Source: Agromyces terreus
GTDB taxonomy: Bacteria > Actinomycetota > Actinomycetes > Actinomycetales > Microbacteriaceae
Assembly: GCF_009749465.1 (NCBI RefSeq)
Contig: NZ_WBIS01000001.1
Span: forward strand, 806,001 to 870,000
Reading direction: 5' to 3'
Length of the DNA stretch: 64,000 nucleotides
Shown here: one piece after another, positions 1-10,022 of the stretch
Layout of the letters: each line of letters begins with the position of its first letter
Numbering within the stretch: position 1 is the stretch's first letter
Program-made: the position numbers and the translations under genes
Notes under the pieces: model-generated
Told to the model about the DNA's origin: nothing
Database searches by the model: none
What the model saw: only the letters and a program-made list of their open reading frames with translations

Positions 1-933
1 CGTGCCGAGCAGCGCGAGGCCGCTCCTGATCACCTCACCGTACAGCTCGTCGGGATCGAGCCGGCGCAGCTCGTCTGCGAGGCAGTCGCGCAGGTTGCGG
101 CGGGGGAGCGCGACGTCATGCAGCGGCTGCCCCGGCTGGCGCAGTGTGGCGATCCCGGGGACGTCGCGGATGAGTTCGACCACGCCGCTCGAGCGCTGCA
201 GCTGCACGCCGTGGATGCCGTGGGAGCCCTCCTCGACGCTCGTCAGCTCGTACTCCGTCTCGGTGTCGAGCTGCAGGCGGAGCCAGGCCGCGAGCAACGT
301 CGTCGAAGGGGAGTCGATCGCCCCGGTGACGCTCACGCTCGTGATCGGCTCGTACGGCGGTTGGTCGAGGACCGCGGCGAGCTGCGCGCGCCACAGCGTG
401 AGCCGAGTCCATGCGAAGTCGGCGTCGCCCGGCGTGTAGCTCGCTGCGAGGGCGCGGAGCGCGAGTTGCGGATCAGGCTGCGCCGAGGCATCCGTGATGC
501 GCCGTTGCGCGATGCGCCCGAGCGGAGAGGTGCCGGGCACCTCGGGCGCCGAGCCCGGCCACCAGGTCACCACGGGGGCGTCGGGGAGGAGGAGCGCCAT
601 GACGAGGCTCTCCTCGTCGCGCGCCACCGCACCATGCGCACGGAGCACGATGACCTCGCTCGCCCCGGCGTCGCCGCCGACGCGGATCTCGGCGTCGAGG
701 CGCGGCGCGGCGTCTGCGGGCTCGTCGGGGTCGGTGGCGACGACGATCACGCGCATCGGGTGCTCGCGAGAGGCGTCGTTCGCCGCCTCGATGGCCTCTT
801 CCTCGATGCCCGGCGTCGTCGCGATGACGAGCGTGAGCACACGTCCGAGTGCGACGACGCCGTTCTCCTCGCGGATCTTGACGAGGGACTTCGAGACCTT
901 GCTCGTCGTGGTGTCGGGAAGGTCGACGATCAC
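1..933 (-). CDS. opcA: Glucose-6-phosphate dehydrogenase assembly protein OpcA (partial)
   Basis: OpcA is the actinobacterial and cyanobacterial partner of glucose-6-phosphate dehydrogenase, needed for its assembly or activity in the oxidative pentose phosphate pathway. The visible protein is 311 codons long, starts with a GTG (V/M-IVDLPDTTTSKVSKSL) and stays open to the left edge, so only its C-terminal end is missing. The N-terminal MIVDLPDTT..KV and the internal VVTWWPG stretch are typical of the family. Its GTG overlaps the zwf stop codon by 4 bp (GTGA), so it is translationally coupled to zwf and forms the last visible gene of the tkt-tal-pgi-zwf operon. Family members are usually 300-370 aa, so little is missing. 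The identification is firm because of both sequence and position after zwf. Confidence 0.9.
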   Translation of the reverse strand, partial: MIVDLPDTTTSKVSKSLVKIREENGVVALGRVLTLVIATTPGIEEEAIEAANDASREHPMRVIVVATDPDEPADAAPRLDAEIRVGGDAGASEVIVLRAHGAVARDEESLVMALLLPDAPVVTWWPGSAPEVPGTSPLGRIAQRRITDASAQPDPQLALRALAASYTPGDADFAWTRLTLWRAQLAAVLDQPPYEPITSVSVTGAIDSPSTTLLAAWLRLQLDTETEYELTSVEEGSHGIHGVQLQRSSGVVELIRDVPGIATLRQPGQPLHDVALPRRNLRDCLADELRRLDPDELYGEVIRSGLALLGT

Positions 934-2471
934 GGGCGCCTCCAGGTTCGGCCGTCGCGGGCGAGCAGGGCGTCGGCGGATGCCGGGCCCCACGTGCCGG
1001 GACGGTACTGCTCGGGCTGGCCCTGCGTGGACCAGAACTCCTCGATCGGGTCGAGGATCTTCCAGGAGAGTTCGACCTCCTCCTGGCGGGGGAAGAGCGG
1101 CGGCTCGCCGAGGAGCACGTCGAGGATGAGGCGTTCGTACGCCTCGGGGCTGGCCTCGGTGAAGGCGTGGCCGTACCCGAAGTCCATCGTCACGTCGCGC
1201 ACCTGCATGCCCGCGCCCGGGACCTTCGAACCGAATCGGATCGTGACGCCCTCGTCGGGCTGCACGCGGATCACGAGGGCGTTCTCGCCGAGCTGCGAGG
1301 TCTGGCTGTCGGCGAAGAGCTGCTGGGGTGCCCGCTTGAACACGACCGCGATCTCGGTGACGCGGCGCCCGAGGCGCTTGCCGGCCCGCAGGTAGAACGG
1401 GACGCCGGCCCAGCGGCGCGTGCCGATGGTGAGCTTCATGGCGGCGTACGTCTCGGTCAGCGACTCGGGGTTCATGCCGTCTTCGTCGAGGAAGCCGACG
1501 ACCTCCTCGCCGCCCTGCCATCCGCCGGAGTACTGTCCGCGTGCGGTGCCCTCGGCGAGATCCTCCGGGAGCCGCACGGCGGCCAGGATCTTCTCCTTCT
1601 CGGCCCGGAGATCGGCGGCGTCGAACGAGATCGGCTCCTCCATCGCGGTGAGCGCGAGAAGCTGGAGCAGGTGGTTCTGGATGACATCGCGCGCCGCGCC
1701 GATGCCGTCGTAGTACCCGGCCCGCCCGCCGACCCCGATGTCTTCGGCCATCGTGATCTGCACGTGGTCGACGAAGTTCGCGTTCCAGATGGGCTCGTAC
1801 AGCTGGTTGGCGAACCGCAGGGCGAGGATGTTCTGGACCGTCTCCTTGCCGAGGTAGTGGTCGATGCGGAACACGGAGTCGGGCGGGAAGACCGAGGCCA
1901 CGACGTCGTTGAGTTCTCGTGCCGTCTCGAGGTCGGAGCCGAACGGCTTCTCGATGACCACGCGTCGCCACTGGGCGTCCTGCTGCTCCGTGAGACCGGA
2001 ACGCTTCAGCTGCTCGGTCACGAGCGGGAACGACTTCGGCGGGATCGACAGGTAGAACGCGTGGTTGCCCATGGTCCCGCGGTCGGTGTCGAGCGTCTCG
2101 ACGACCTCCCGGAGCCGATCGAACGCCGCATCGTCGTCGAAGTCGCCCTGGACGAAGCGGATGCCGCGAGCGAGCTGCTTCCAGACGTCTTCACGGAACT
2201 CGGTGCGGGCGTACTGACGTACCGAGTCGTGCACGACCTGTTCGAAGTCCTCGTCGGCCCAGTTGCGCCTGGCGAATCCGACGAGCGCGAAGCCCGGAGG
2301 AAGCAGGCCGCGGTTGGCGAGGTCGTACACGGCGGGCATCAGCTTCTTGCGGGACAGGTCGCCCGTCACGCCGAAGATGATGAGGCTGGAAGGACCTGCG
2401 ATGCGGTTGAGGCGGTAGTCCTTCGGGGACCGCAGCGGGTTCTCCGTCGCGGAGATGTGTGCCGGAGGCAT
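930..2471 (-). CDS. zwf: Glucose-6-phosphate 1-dehydrogenase
   Basis: This enzyme oxidises glucose 6-phosphate to 6-phosphogluconolactone with NADP+, the first step of the oxidative pentose phosphate pathway, in the cytoplasm. The 513-aa protein has the family's usual length. It shows the nucleotide-binding GVTGDLSRKK at about residues 34-43 and the active-site RIDHYLGKE at about 202-210. The ATG start at 2471 is preceded by an AGGAAGG Shine-Dalgarno sequence. It follows pgi by 15 bp and overlaps opcA by 4 bp, so both are almost certainly in the same transcript. Confidence 0.97.
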   Translation of the reverse strand: MPPAHISATENPLRSPKDYRLNRIAGPSSLIIFGVTGDLSRKKLMPAVYDLANRGLLPPGFALVGFARRNWADEDFEQVVHDSVRQYARTEFREDVWKQLARGIRFVQGDFDDDAAFDRLREVVETLDTDRGTMGNHAFYLSIPPKSFPLVTEQLKRSGLTEQQDAQWRRVVIEKPFGSDLETARELNDVVASVFPPDSVFRIDHYLGKETVQNILALRFANQLYEPIWNANFVDHVQITMAEDIGVGGRAGYYDGIGAARDVIQNHLLQLLALTAMEEPISFDAADLRAEKEKILAAVRLPEDLAEGTARGQYSGGWQGGEEVVGFLDEDGMNPESLTETYAAMKLTIGTRRWAGVPFYLRAGKRLGRRVTEIAVVFKRAPQQLFADSQTSQLGENALVIRVQPDEGVTIRFGSKVPGAGMQVRDVTMDFGYGHAFTEASPEAYERLILDVLLGEPPLFPRQEEVELSWKILDPIEEFWSTQGQPEQYRPGTWGPASADALLARDGRTWRRP

Positions 2472-2486
2472 GTGGACCTTCCTGGA

Positions 2487-4091
2487 TCAGCCGATGGCGT
2501 CGAAGAGCGCCGCGAGGTCGGTCGCGGGGTCGGTCAGCGTGAGCGTGAGCACGGGGCGTCCGTGCTCGGCGAGCACGCTCGAGTCGCCGGAGGCCTGCGC
2601 TGCGATGAGCTCGCCGAACGTGAACGGCCGCTCGGGAATCGCGAGGTCTTCGGCGACGGCCTGCGTGATCTGCAGGAAGACCCCCACCGCGGGGCCGCCC
2701 TTGTGGAACTGACCGGTCGAGTGCAGGAACCTGGGGCCCCAACCGAAGGTCACGGGCCGACCGGCGTGCTGTGCGAGGCGCGCGCGGATCTGCTCGATCT
2801 CGGGGTGGGCGACGCGGTCGGCGTAGGCCTGCACCGAGAGGTATCCGTCGGCGGGGAGTTCTTCGAGGAGCACCTCGATGGCGGACGCGAGGTCGCTCGA
2901 CGCGCCGATGACCTCGGGCGTGCCGCGGACCTCGATGCCGGCCTCGACGAACGCCGCGGGCGTCGGCTCGGGGCGGGCGTCGAGCAGTCCGCGAGCCGCG
3001 ATCTTGGCGGATTCCACGTCGGGCTGGTCGAACGGATTGATGCCGAGCAGGCGCCCCGCGACGGCGGTCGCGTACTCCCAGACGAGCAGCTGAGCGCCGA
3101 GGGTGCCCGACACGCGGATCTCGTCGGTGCCGTCGTCGACGAAGATCTCGTCACCGGCCTCGTCCACCACACGCACGACCTGGAGGTCTGCGAGGCCCGC
3201 CTGCAGTTCGGGGGCACCGGTCTCGAGCACGACGGGGAGGATGCCGGTGCCCTCCTTGCCCGTCGACTCGGCGATGAGCTGCTCGGCCCAGTCGGCGAAC
3301 CCGACGATGTGGGTGCCGTCGGCCACGATCGCGAGCTTGTCGCGTCGCGGCGTGGTGGCGGCGATCGCCGCGCCGAGCACGAGACCGGGGTTCTGCGCGG
3401 TGTCGACGGCGAGCGAGAGCTCGATCGTCTCGGCCTCGTCGAGGATCTCGGAGATGTCCACGCCGGCGAGGCCGGAGGGCACGAGGCCGAACGCCGTGAG
3501 CGCCGAATACCGGCCGCCGACGTTCGGGTCCGCGTTGAACACGCGGTACCCGGCGGCGCGCGCCGACTCGTCGAGGGGCGAGCCGGGGTCGGTCACGATG
3601 ACGATGCGCGAGACGGGGTCGATGCCCGCCTCCCGGAACGCCTGCTCGTAGACGCGGCGCTGGCTGTCGGTCTCGACCGTGGAGCCCGACTTCGACGAGA
3701 CGACGAGCGCGGTCTCCTCGAGTCGGTCGCCGAGGGCGGCCCGCACCTGCCCCGGCTCGGTGGAGTCGAGTACCGTCAGCGGCACTCGGGCGGTGCGCGT
3801 GATGACTTCGGGCGCGAGGGAGGAGCCGCCCATGCCCGCGAGCGCGATGTGGGTCACGCCCGCAGCGTGCAGTTCGGCACGGAGTTGCTCGATCTCGGCG
3901 ACGAGCGGACGCGAGATCGCGACGGCTTCGGTCCAGCCGAGGCGCTTGGTCGCCTCCTCTTCGGCGGCCGGGCCCCACAGGGCGCCGTCCTGGGCGGTGA
4001 TGCCGCTCGCGACGAGGTCGGCCACGAGACCGGGAACGGCGGTGCGAACAGCCTCGGCGGCGGCGCCGCTGACCGCGATGCGGAAGCTCAT
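2487..4091 (-). CDS. pgi: Glucose-6-phosphate isomerase
   Basis: This protein interconverts glucose 6-phosphate and fructose 6-phosphate, linking glycolysis to the pentose phosphate genes around it. The 534-aa protein carries the sugar-phosphate-binding [11 protein letters not shown] and the SKSGSTVET motif of the SIS-type isomerase fold. The frame is open far upstream, but the ATG at 4091 ([11 protein letters not shown]) is chosen because it overlaps the tal stop codon in an ATGA, the usual coupling in this operon. It sits between tal and zwf. In many Microbacteriaceae pgi lies in this cluster, which supports a bona fide Pgi rather than a bifunctional transaldolase/isomerase, since tal is a separate gene here. 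Confidence 0.95.
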   Translation of the reverse strand: MSFRIAVSGAAAEAVRTAVPGLVADLVASGITAQDGALWGPAAEEEATKRLGWTEAVAISRPLVAEIEQLRAELHAAGVTHIALAGMGGSSLAPEVITRTARVPLTVLDSTEPGQVRAALGDRLEETALVVSSKSGSTVETDSQRRVYEQAFREAGIDPVSRIVIVTDPGSPLDESARAAGYRVFNADPNVGGRYSALTAFGLVPSGLAGVDISEILDEAETIELSLAVDTAQNPGLVLGAAIAATTPRRDKLAIVADGTHIVGFADWAEQLIAESTGKEGTGILPVVLETGAPELQAGLADLQVVRVVDEAGDEIFVDDGTDEIRVSGTLGAQLLVWEYATAVAGRLLGINPFDQPDVESAKIAARGLLDARPEPTPAAFVEAGIEVRGTPEVIGASSDLASAIEVLLEELPADGYLSVQAYADRVAHPEIEQIRARLAQHAGRPVTFGWGPRFLHSTGQFHKGGPAVGVFLQITQAVAEDLAIPERPFTFGELIAAQASGDSSVLAEHGRPVLTLTLTDPATDLAALFDAIG

Positions 4092-5200
4092 CGTGCGGAC
4101 TCCAGCGCACTGCGGACCGTGTCGAGCAGCTCGTTCCAGGAGACGATGAACTTCTCGACGCCCTCGCGCTCGAGCAGTGCCGTGACGTCGTCGTAGTCGA
4201 CGCCGACCGCGGCCAGCGCGTCGAGCACGGCGCCCGCCTCGACGTAGGCCACGGTGACCGTGTCGCCCGCGATGACGCCGTGGTCGAACGTCGCCTCGAG
4301 CGTCTTCTCGGGCATCGTGTTGACCACGCCCTGCGCGACGAGTTCGGTCACGTAGAGCGTGTCGGGCAGCGCCGGGTCCTTGACGCCGGTCGAAGCCCAC
4401 AGCGGGCGCTGGCGGTTGGCGCCCGCCTCGAGGAGCGCGGTGGCGCGGTCCGCGCCGAACTCCTGCTCGAAGAGCTCGTAGGCGAGCTGGGCGTTGGCGA
4501 TGCCGGCCTTGCTCTTCAGGGCGAGCGCCTCGTCGGTTCCGATGGCGGTGAGGCGCTTGTCGATCTCGGTGTCGACGCGCGACACGAAGAACGAGGCGAC
4601 CGAGTGGATGGTGCCGAGGTCGATGCCCGCGGCCTTCGCCTGCTCGAGGCCGGTGAGGTAGGCGTCGATGACGGCGCGGTACCGGTCGAGGCTGAAGATG
4701 AGCGTCACGTTCACGCTGATGCCGGCGCCGATCGCGGCCGTGATGGCCGCGAGGCCCTCGACGGTCGCGGGGATCTTGATCATCGCGTTCGGACGGTCGA
4801 CCTTGGCCCACAGCGCCTTGGCCTGCTCGATGGTGCCGTCGGTGTCGTGCGCGAGGTCGGGGGCGACCTCGATCGAGACCCTGCCGTCGTAGCCGTTGCT
4901 GGCGTCGTACACGGGGCGGAAGATGTCGGATGCCGCACGCACGTCGTCGGTGGTGATCTCGAAGACGGCCGTGTCGACGTCGGCGCCGGCCGCGGCGAGG
5001 GCCGAGACCTGCTCGGCGTAGGCGGCGCCGTTCGCGAGGGCCCCGGCGAAGATCGTCGGGTTGGTGGTGACGCCGACGACGTCGCGTTCGGCGATCAGCT
5101 TCTCGAGCCCGCCGGACGCGATGCGTTCACGGGAGAGGTCGTCGAGCCAGATGCTGACGCCGGCTGCGGACAGGTCGGCGGTGGGGGTGGTGGTGCTCAT
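4088..5200 (-). CDS. tal: Transaldolase
   Basis: Transaldolase transfers a dihydroxyacetone unit from sedoheptulose 7-phosphate to glyceraldehyde 3-phosphate in the non-oxidative pentose phosphate pathway. The 370-aa product matches the longer actinobacterial class. The N-terminal VTTNPTIF stretch (about residues 44-51) and the Schiff-base lysine in [10 protein letters not shown] (Lys142) are visible. The ATG at 5200 begins [18 protein letters not shown]; the upstream open frame has unlike composition and is ignored. It lies 25 bp after tkt and overlaps pgi by 4 bp. Confidence 0.96.
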   Translation of the reverse strand: MSTTTPTADLSAAGVSIWLDDLSRERIASGGLEKLIAERDVVGVTTNPTIFAGALANGAAYAEQVSALAAAGADVDTAVFEITTDDVRAASDIFRPVYDASNGYDGRVSIEVAPDLAHDTDGTIEQAKALWAKVDRPNAMIKIPATVEGLAAITAAIGAGISVNVTLIFSLDRYRAVIDAYLTGLEQAKAAGIDLGTIHSVASFFVSRVDTEIDKRLTAIGTDEALALKSKAGIANAQLAYELFEQEFGADRATALLEAGANRQRPLWASTGVKDPALPDTLYVTELVAQGVVNTMPEKTLEATFDHGVIAGDTVTVAYVEAGAVLDALAAVGVDYDDVTALLEREGVEKFIVSWNELLDTVRSALESAR

Positions 5201-5225
5201 GTTCCAGATCTCCTTCGTGTTCGCG

Positions 5226-7319
5226 TCAGGCCGACGCGAGCGATTCCTTGGCGGCGGCGACGACGGCTTCGGTCGTGATGCCGAACTCGCGGAAGAGCGT
5301 CTTGTAGTCGGCGGATGCGCCGAAGTGCTCGATGGACACGCTGCGGCCGCGATCGCCGACGTAGCGGCCCCAGCTGAGCGCGACGCCGGCCTCGACCGAG
5401 ACGCGCGCCGTGACCGCGGCGGGGAGCACGGACTCGCGGTACGCGGCATCCTGCTCCTCGAACCATTCGAGGCTGGGCGCCGAGACGACGCGCGCCTGCA
5501 CGCCCTCGGCGGCGAGCTGCTCGCGCGCCGCGACGGCGAGCTGCACCTCGGAGCCGGTGGCGATGAGGATCACGTCGGGGGTGCCGGACGGAGCATCGGC
5601 GAGCACGTACGCGCCCTTGGCGACGCCCGCGGTCGACGCGAGTTCGTCACCGGATGCGTCGCCGTCGCCGCGCTCGAACACCGGGATGTTCTGGCGGGTG
5701 AGCGCGATGCCCACCGGGGCGTCGCGCCGCTTGAGGATCTCGAGCCAGGCGGCCGCGGTCTCGTTGGCGTCGGCGGGACGGACGACGGTGAAGCCGGGGA
5801 TCGCACGGAGCGTCGCGAGCTGCTCGATCGGCTGGTGCGTCGGTCCGTCTTCGCCGAGCGCCACCGAGTCGTGCGTCCAGACGAAGATCGAGGGCACCTT
5901 CATGAGCGCGGCGAGGCGCACCGCGGGGCGCATGTAGTCGCTGAAGATCAGGAACGTGCCGCCGAACGCGCGCGTCTTGCCGTGCAGGACGATGCCGTTC
6001 AGGATCGCGCCCATCGCGTGCTCGCGGATGCCGAAGTGGAGCACCCGGCCGTAGGGGTTGCCGCTGAACTCGTGGGTCGACCACTCGGACGGGATGAACG
6101 AGGCCGCGCCGTTGATGGTCGTCAGGTTCGACTCGGCGAGGTCGGCCGAGCCGCCCCAGAACTCGGGCAGCTGCGCGGCGAGGGCGTTGATCACCTTTCC
6201 ACTCGCGGCGCGGGTCGACACCTCGGTGCCGCCGTCGAACGCGGGCAGGGCGGCGTCGAGACCATCGGGGAGCTCGCCGGCCTCGAGGCGGTCGAGCAAC
6301 TGCTTGCGCTCGGGGTTCGCGGCGGCCCAGGCGTCGAACGAGGTCTGCCACTCGGCCTTCGCCGCTGCGCCGCGCTCCAGCGCGCCCCGGGTGTGCTCGA
6401 TGACGTCGTCGGCGACGACGAAGGTCTGCTCGGGGTCGAATCCGAGCACCTCCTTCACGCCGGCGAGCTCTTCGGCGCCGAGCGCCGAGCCGTGGATCTT
6501 GCCCGTGTTCTGCTTCTTCGGGCTCGGCCAGCCGATGATCGTCTTGAGGATGATGATCGACGGCTTCGAGGTCTCGCCCTTGGCCGCCTCGATCGCCCGG
6601 TGGAGTTCGGCGACGTCTTCGACGTACTCGCCCGTTTTCTTCCAGTCGACGGTCTGCACGTGCCATCCGTAGGACGCGTAACGGTCGGCCACGCTCTCGG
6701 TGAACGCGATGTTCGTGTCGTCCTCGATCGAGATCTGGTTCGAGTCGTAGATCACGACGAGGTTGCCGAGCTGCTGGTGGCCCGCGAGCGAGGACGCCTC
6801 GCTGGTGACGCCCTCCTGCAGGTCGCCGTCACCGGCGACCACGTACACGAAGTGGTCGAACGGGCTCGTGCCCGCCGCGGCATCCGGGTCGAAGAGCCCG
6901 CGCTCGAAACGCGAGGCGTACGCGAATCCGACGGCGGAGGCGAGCCCCTGGCCGAGCGGGCCGGTGGTGATCTCGACGCCGTCGGTGTGGCCGTACTCGG
7001 GGTGTCCCGGGGTCTTCGAGCCCCATGTGCGCAGCGACTTCAGGTCGTCGAGCTCGAGCCCGTCGCCCGCGAGGTACAGCTGCACGTACTGGGTGAGCGA
7101 GCTGTGGCCCGCGGAGAGGATGAAGCGGTCGCGGCCGAGCCAACGGTGGTCGGCCGGGTCGCGGCGCATGACCTTCTGGAAGAGCAGGTACGCCGCCGGA
7201 GCGAGGCTCATGGCGGTGCCGGGGTGGCCGTTGCCGACCTTCTCGACGGCGTCGGCCGCCAGGATCCGAGCGGTGTCGACGGCGCGGTCGTCGATGGGCT
7301 CCCAGTTCAGGTGAGTCAC
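5226..7319 (-). CDS. tkt: Transketolase
   Basis: Transketolase moves two-carbon ketol units between sugar phosphates using thiamine diphosphate. It is the first gene of the minus-strand operon tkt-tal-pgi-zwf-opcA. The 697-aa protein has the usual length. It has the N-terminal [12 protein letters not shown] stretch, the thiamine-diphosphate motif starting GDGDLQEG and ending near YDSNQ, and the central [11 protein letters not shown] segment of the pyrimidine-binding domain. The GTG at 7319 ([11 protein letters not shown]) is preceded by GGAAGGA at good spacing. The frame stays open well upstream, but that part lacks family features. Confidence 0.96.
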   Translation of the reverse strand: MTHLNWEPIDDRAVDTARILAADAVEKVGNGHPGTAMSLAPAAYLLFQKVMRRDPADHRWLGRDRFILSAGHSSLTQYVQLYLAGDGLELDDLKSLRTWGSKTPGHPEYGHTDGVEITTGPLGQGLASAVGFAYASRFERGLFDPDAAAGTSPFDHFVYVVAGDGDLQEGVTSEASSLAGHQQLGNLVVIYDSNQISIEDDTNIAFTESVADRYASYGWHVQTVDWKKTGEYVEDVAELHRAIEAAKGETSKPSIIILKTIIGWPSPKKQNTGKIHGSALGAEELAGVKEVLGFDPEQTFVVADDVIEHTRGALERGAAAKAEWQTSFDAWAAANPERKQLLDRLEAGELPDGLDAALPAFDGGTEVSTRAASGKVINALAAQLPEFWGGSADLAESNLTTINGAASFIPSEWSTHEFSGNPYGRVLHFGIREHAMGAILNGIVLHGKTRAFGGTFLIFSDYMRPAVRLAALMKVPSIFVWTHDSVALGEDGPTHQPIEQLATLRAIPGFTVVRPADANETAAAWLEILKRRDAPVGIALTRQNIPVFERGDGDASGDELASTAGVAKGAYVLADAPSGTPDVILIATGSEVQLAVAAREQLAAEGVQARVVSAPSLEWFEEQDAAYRESVLPAAVTARVSVEAGVALSWGRYVGDRGRSVSIEHFGASADYKTLFREFGITTEAVVAAAKESLASA

Positions 7320-7647
7320 GAGTGGGGTGTTCCTTCCGGGTGAGGGCGGCCGCGACGAGGTCGGCGGCCTTTGGAAATCACTGCGGCGACGTTGCCTTCG
7401 GCGTGCGCGAACGGACCACGTGCAAGTGTGGATCGCGAACAACGCGGGGAGGCCCGCATGCTCAAAGTATATGGAAAGGCTCAGTTTCACGGGCGTGACG
7501 GCGAGTTCACGGCGCGCTCCCGACCGTGTGAGGTGCCGGATCGGCGCGGTGCCGCGGCGGGAGCGGCGCCACGGGGGATGACGTCCGATGACGTAGAATC
7601 TCTGTCGGGCTGCGTTCTCTTCGGCGCGCCCGCCCGGAAGAGGAGCG
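7320..7647. promoter_or_regulatory. Divergent tkt/ctaB intergenic region
   Basis: A 328-bp gap without a gene separates the divergent starts of tkt and ctaB. On the minus strand a TATACT box (plus positions 7466-7471) lies in the most AT-rich part of the gap and could be the tkt -10, giving a leader of about 140 nt. On the plus strand TAGAAT at 7594-7599 could be the ctaB -10, with a leader of about 40 nt. I see no convincing -35 hexamer for either. No ORF in this gap has coding character. Confidence 0.4.
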
Positions 7648-8568
7648 ATGCAGGCAGCAGTTGAGACGCGGCAGGCCCGTCCGGAGCCGACCCTGAAGCG
7701 CAAGCTCGCGGCGTACCTCGCGCTGACGAAGCCGCGGGTGATCGAGCTCCTGCTCGTCGTGACGGCTCCGACGATGATCCTCGCCCAGAACGGCCTTCCG
7801 AGCCTCTGGCTGCTCATCGCGACGCTCATCGGCGGCGCCATGAGCGCGGGTTCGGCCGGCGCCTTCAACTGCTACATCGACCGCGACATCGACCGCCTCA
7901 TGAAGCGCACCCAGGGCCGCCCCCTGGTCACCGGCGAACTGACCGACCGCGAGGCGCTCGTCTTCGCCTACGGCCTCGGCGTCGCCTCGATCGTCTGGCT
8001 CGGCGTGTTCACGAACTGGCTCGCCGCGGCGCTCTCGCTCGGCGCGATCCTGCTCTACGTCGTCTTCTACAGCCTCATCCTGAAGCGCCGCACGGCGCAG
8101 AACATCGTCTGGGGCGGCGTCGCCGGCTGCATGCCCGTGCTCATCGGATGGGCGGCCGTCACTGGCGACCTCAGCTGGCCGCCGATCATCCTGTTCCTCA
8201 TCATCTTCCTCTGGACGCCGCCGCACTACTGGCCGCTCTCCATGAAGTACAAGGACGACTACGCCGCCGCCGGCGTGCCGATGCTCGCGGTCGTCCGCGG
8301 ACGGGCCCAGGTCGGCCTCCAGGTCATCCTCTACGCGTGGGCGACCGTGGCCTGCTCGCTGCTCCTCATCCCGATCGCCGACATGGGGCTGCTCTACTCG
8401 AGCGTCGCGCTCGTGACCGGCGTCTGGTTCATCTACGAGACGCACCGGCTCTACAACCTCGCGATCCGCCACGTGAACGTCTCGCCGATGCGCGTCTTCC
8501 ACGGCTCGATCGCGTACCTCTCGCTGCTCTTCATCGCGATCGGCATCGACCCGCTGCTGCCGTTCTGA
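7648..8568 (+). CDS. ctaB: Protoheme IX farnesyltransferase (heme O synthase)
   Basis: CtaB attaches a farnesyl group to heme b to give heme O, the precursor of heme A for aa3-type cytochrome oxidase. It is an integral membrane protein of the UbiA prenyltransferase family. The 306-aa protein has several hydrophobic helices. The Mg-diphosphate binding motif [15 protein letters not shown] lies at about residues 74-88, followed by QGRPL. The ATG at 7648 is preceded by GAGGAG. The downstream convergent ctaA takes heme O to heme A, so the two neighbours supply consecutive steps. Confidence 0.97.
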   Translation: MQAAVETRQARPEPTLKRKLAAYLALTKPRVIELLLVVTAPTMILAQNGLPSLWLLIATLIGGAMSAGSAGAFNCYIDRDIDRLMKRTQGRPLVTGELTDREALVFAYGLGVASIVWLGVFTNWLAAALSLGAILLYVVFYSLILKRRTAQNIVWGGVAGCMPVLIGWAAVTGDLSWPPIILFLIIFLWTPPHYWPLSMKYKDDYAAAGVPMLAVVRGRAQVGLQVILYAWATVACSLLLIPIADMGLLYSSVALVTGVWFIYETHRLYNLAIRHVNVSPMRVFHGSIAYLSLLFIAIGIDPLLPF

Positions 8569-8786
8569 GGTCGACAGGGCACCGGTTCCGGGCCTTCGGC
8601 GCACCTCGGTCGCGCGGGGGCGGGAGAATGCGTCCGCCCGTCGAAGTGCGTGCCGATCCGAGGTGACGGATCAGCCCTCGTCACGGTCATCCGACGCGGT
8701 CGGCGGCACGGTCATCACGAGCATCACGCGACCCGTCGCTCCGTCGCCGCGGACCTCCGCCGCGACGGTCCGACGACACGACACGG

Positions 8787-8805
8787 CTGCGCAACGGTTG
8801 CGCAG
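8787..8805. terminator. Hairpin between convergent ctaB and ctaA
   Basis: CTGCGCAA and TTGCGCAG form an 8-bp perfect stem with a CGG loop in the 258-bp gap between the two converging genes. There is no U-run on either side, so termination here is only plausible. The rest of the gap (8569-8826) shows no gene that I can support. Confidence 0.35.
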
Positions 8806-8826
8806 GCGTCCGCCCGCGGAGCGCGG

Positions 8827-9771
8827 TCAGGGTCGGGGAGCGGATGCCTCGGCGAGCGGGCGTTCGGCTGTGGCATCCGTCGCAGCCGGCCGCTTGAGGT
8901 GCAGCACCACGACGGTCATCGCGGCGGCCAGCAGCGCCGCGAGCACCATGTGCACGCCCACCGCGAGCGGCGGAAGACCGTTGCGGGCCTGGTAGAGCCC
9001 GACGGCGATCTGCACGAGTTCGACGGCGAGCAGCACGAGGCTCCAGCGCAGGGTCGGCAACCCCAAGCGGGCCGCCGCGATGACGAGCACGAGCGTGAGG
9101 GCGAAGACCGCGTAGCCGGGCCAGGCGTGGATGTGCTCGAGCAGTTCGGCATCGAAGCCGTTGCGCCCTGCGGCCGAATCGCCGGAGTGCGGGCCCGCGC
9201 CCGTCGTCAGCACGCCGAACACGACGGACACCGCGAGCACGGCGGTTGTGGCGTGCGTGAGCCCGGCGTACCAGCCGGGCACGGCGCGCTCACGCGGCCC
9301 GGGCGCGTCGTCCATGCGCACCAGGAACGCCGCCATCACGCAGACCAGCAGCAGCGACGACACGTAGTGGAATCCGACGATGAACGGATTGAGGCCGGTC
9401 CACACCGTCACGCCGCCGACGATCGCCTGGGCGACGATGCCGACGCCCACGATGAAGGACAGCGTGAAGAGGTCGCGCCGCTCGGCGCGGATGCGCCAGA
9501 CCAGGATGAAGAGGACGAGCGCGACGATGCCGACCACGCCGGTCATGAGCCGGTTGCCGAACTCGATGAGCGAGTGGTAGCTGAGCTCCTCGGTGGGCAC
9601 GAGGGAGCCGGGCGTGCAGGTCGGCCAGGTGGGGCATCCGAGCCCGGAGCCGGTGAGCCGGACGGCGCCGCCGGTCGCGATGATCAGGGTCTGCGCGGCG
9701 AATGAGAGCCAGGCGAAGAATCGGATGCGGCGATCGACGTGCTGGGGGAGCCACGCGGTGAAGCGGTTCAC
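8827..9771 (-). CDS. ctaA: Heme A synthase (CtaA/Cox15 family)
   Basis: CtaA oxidises a methyl group of heme O to a formyl group, making heme A in the membrane. The 314-aa product begins (GTG at 9771) VNRFTAWLPQHVDRRIRFF and continues into the first helix. It contains GLGCPTWPTC (a Cys-rich loop typical of class B enzymes) and conserved histidines in SYHSLIEFGNR and in the later GFHYVSS and HIHAWPG segments. About eight hydrophobic helices are visible. The open frame extends 60 codons upstream, but that part is not membrane-like and contains likely promoter sequence. A TATAGG box on the minus strand (9839-9844) would give a leader of about 67 nt. The gene converges on ctaB and diverges from suf. 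Confidence 0.92.
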   Translation of the reverse strand: MNRFTAWLPQHVDRRIRFFAWLSFAAQTLIIATGGAVRLTGSGLGCPTWPTCTPGSLVPTEELSYHSLIEFGNRLMTGVVGIVALVLFILVWRIRAERRDLFTLSFIVGVGIVAQAIVGGVTVWTGLNPFIVGFHYVSSLLLVCVMAAFLVRMDDAPGPRERAVPGWYAGLTHATTAVLAVSVVFGVLTTGAGPHSGDSAAGRNGFDAELLEHIHAWPGYAVFALTLVLVIAAARLGLPTLRWSLVLLAVELVQIAVGLYQARNGLPPLAVGVHMVLAALLAAAMTVVVLHLKRPAATDATAERPLAEASAPRP

Positions 9772-9838
9772 GCTGGGAGGTCCTGCTCCGGGTCGGCCTG
9801 TGACGGCACTGGGAGTACGGACCAGTCGTCGGTGCGAC

Positions 9839-9846
9839 CCTATAGA
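9839..9846. promoter_or_regulatory. Possible divergent -10 boxes for ctaA and sufB
   Basis: The short sequence CCTATAGA reads TATAGA on the plus strand (9841-9846, toward sufB) and TATAGG on the minus strand (9839-9844, toward ctaA). Both resemble TANNNT -10 elements and could be back-to-back promoters. For sufB this gives a leader of about 170 nt. No regulator gene (sufR) lies beside the operon, and I see no strong palindromic operator in 9772-10022. Confidence 0.3.
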
Positions 9847-10022
9847 CTTGTGTGGTTGGAGATTCCGCGAGGCGCGCGAGAACGCGCGATGCGGGTACCC
9901 ACACATCTTAGGTTCGCATTGACGCCACCCGCACATCATCACCATCTCCACGAGCGCCTCGACTCACGGGAGGCGATGGGCCGGACTGATAGCCGGTTGC
10001 ACGGGAGGAGAAGAGGGAGAGC

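Noticed and set aside
1167..4196. Long open plus-strand frame of 1009 codons over zwf, pgi and tal
   Set aside because: It lies opposite three firmly identified enzymes; in GC-rich DNA with strong GC3 the reverse frame is usually open. No family match and Arg/Glu/Leu/Val-heavy composition.
9919..9947. TTGACG-based promoter for sufB at 9919
   Set aside because: The -35-like hexamer has no acceptable -10 at 16-18 bp, so I did not list it as a promoter.
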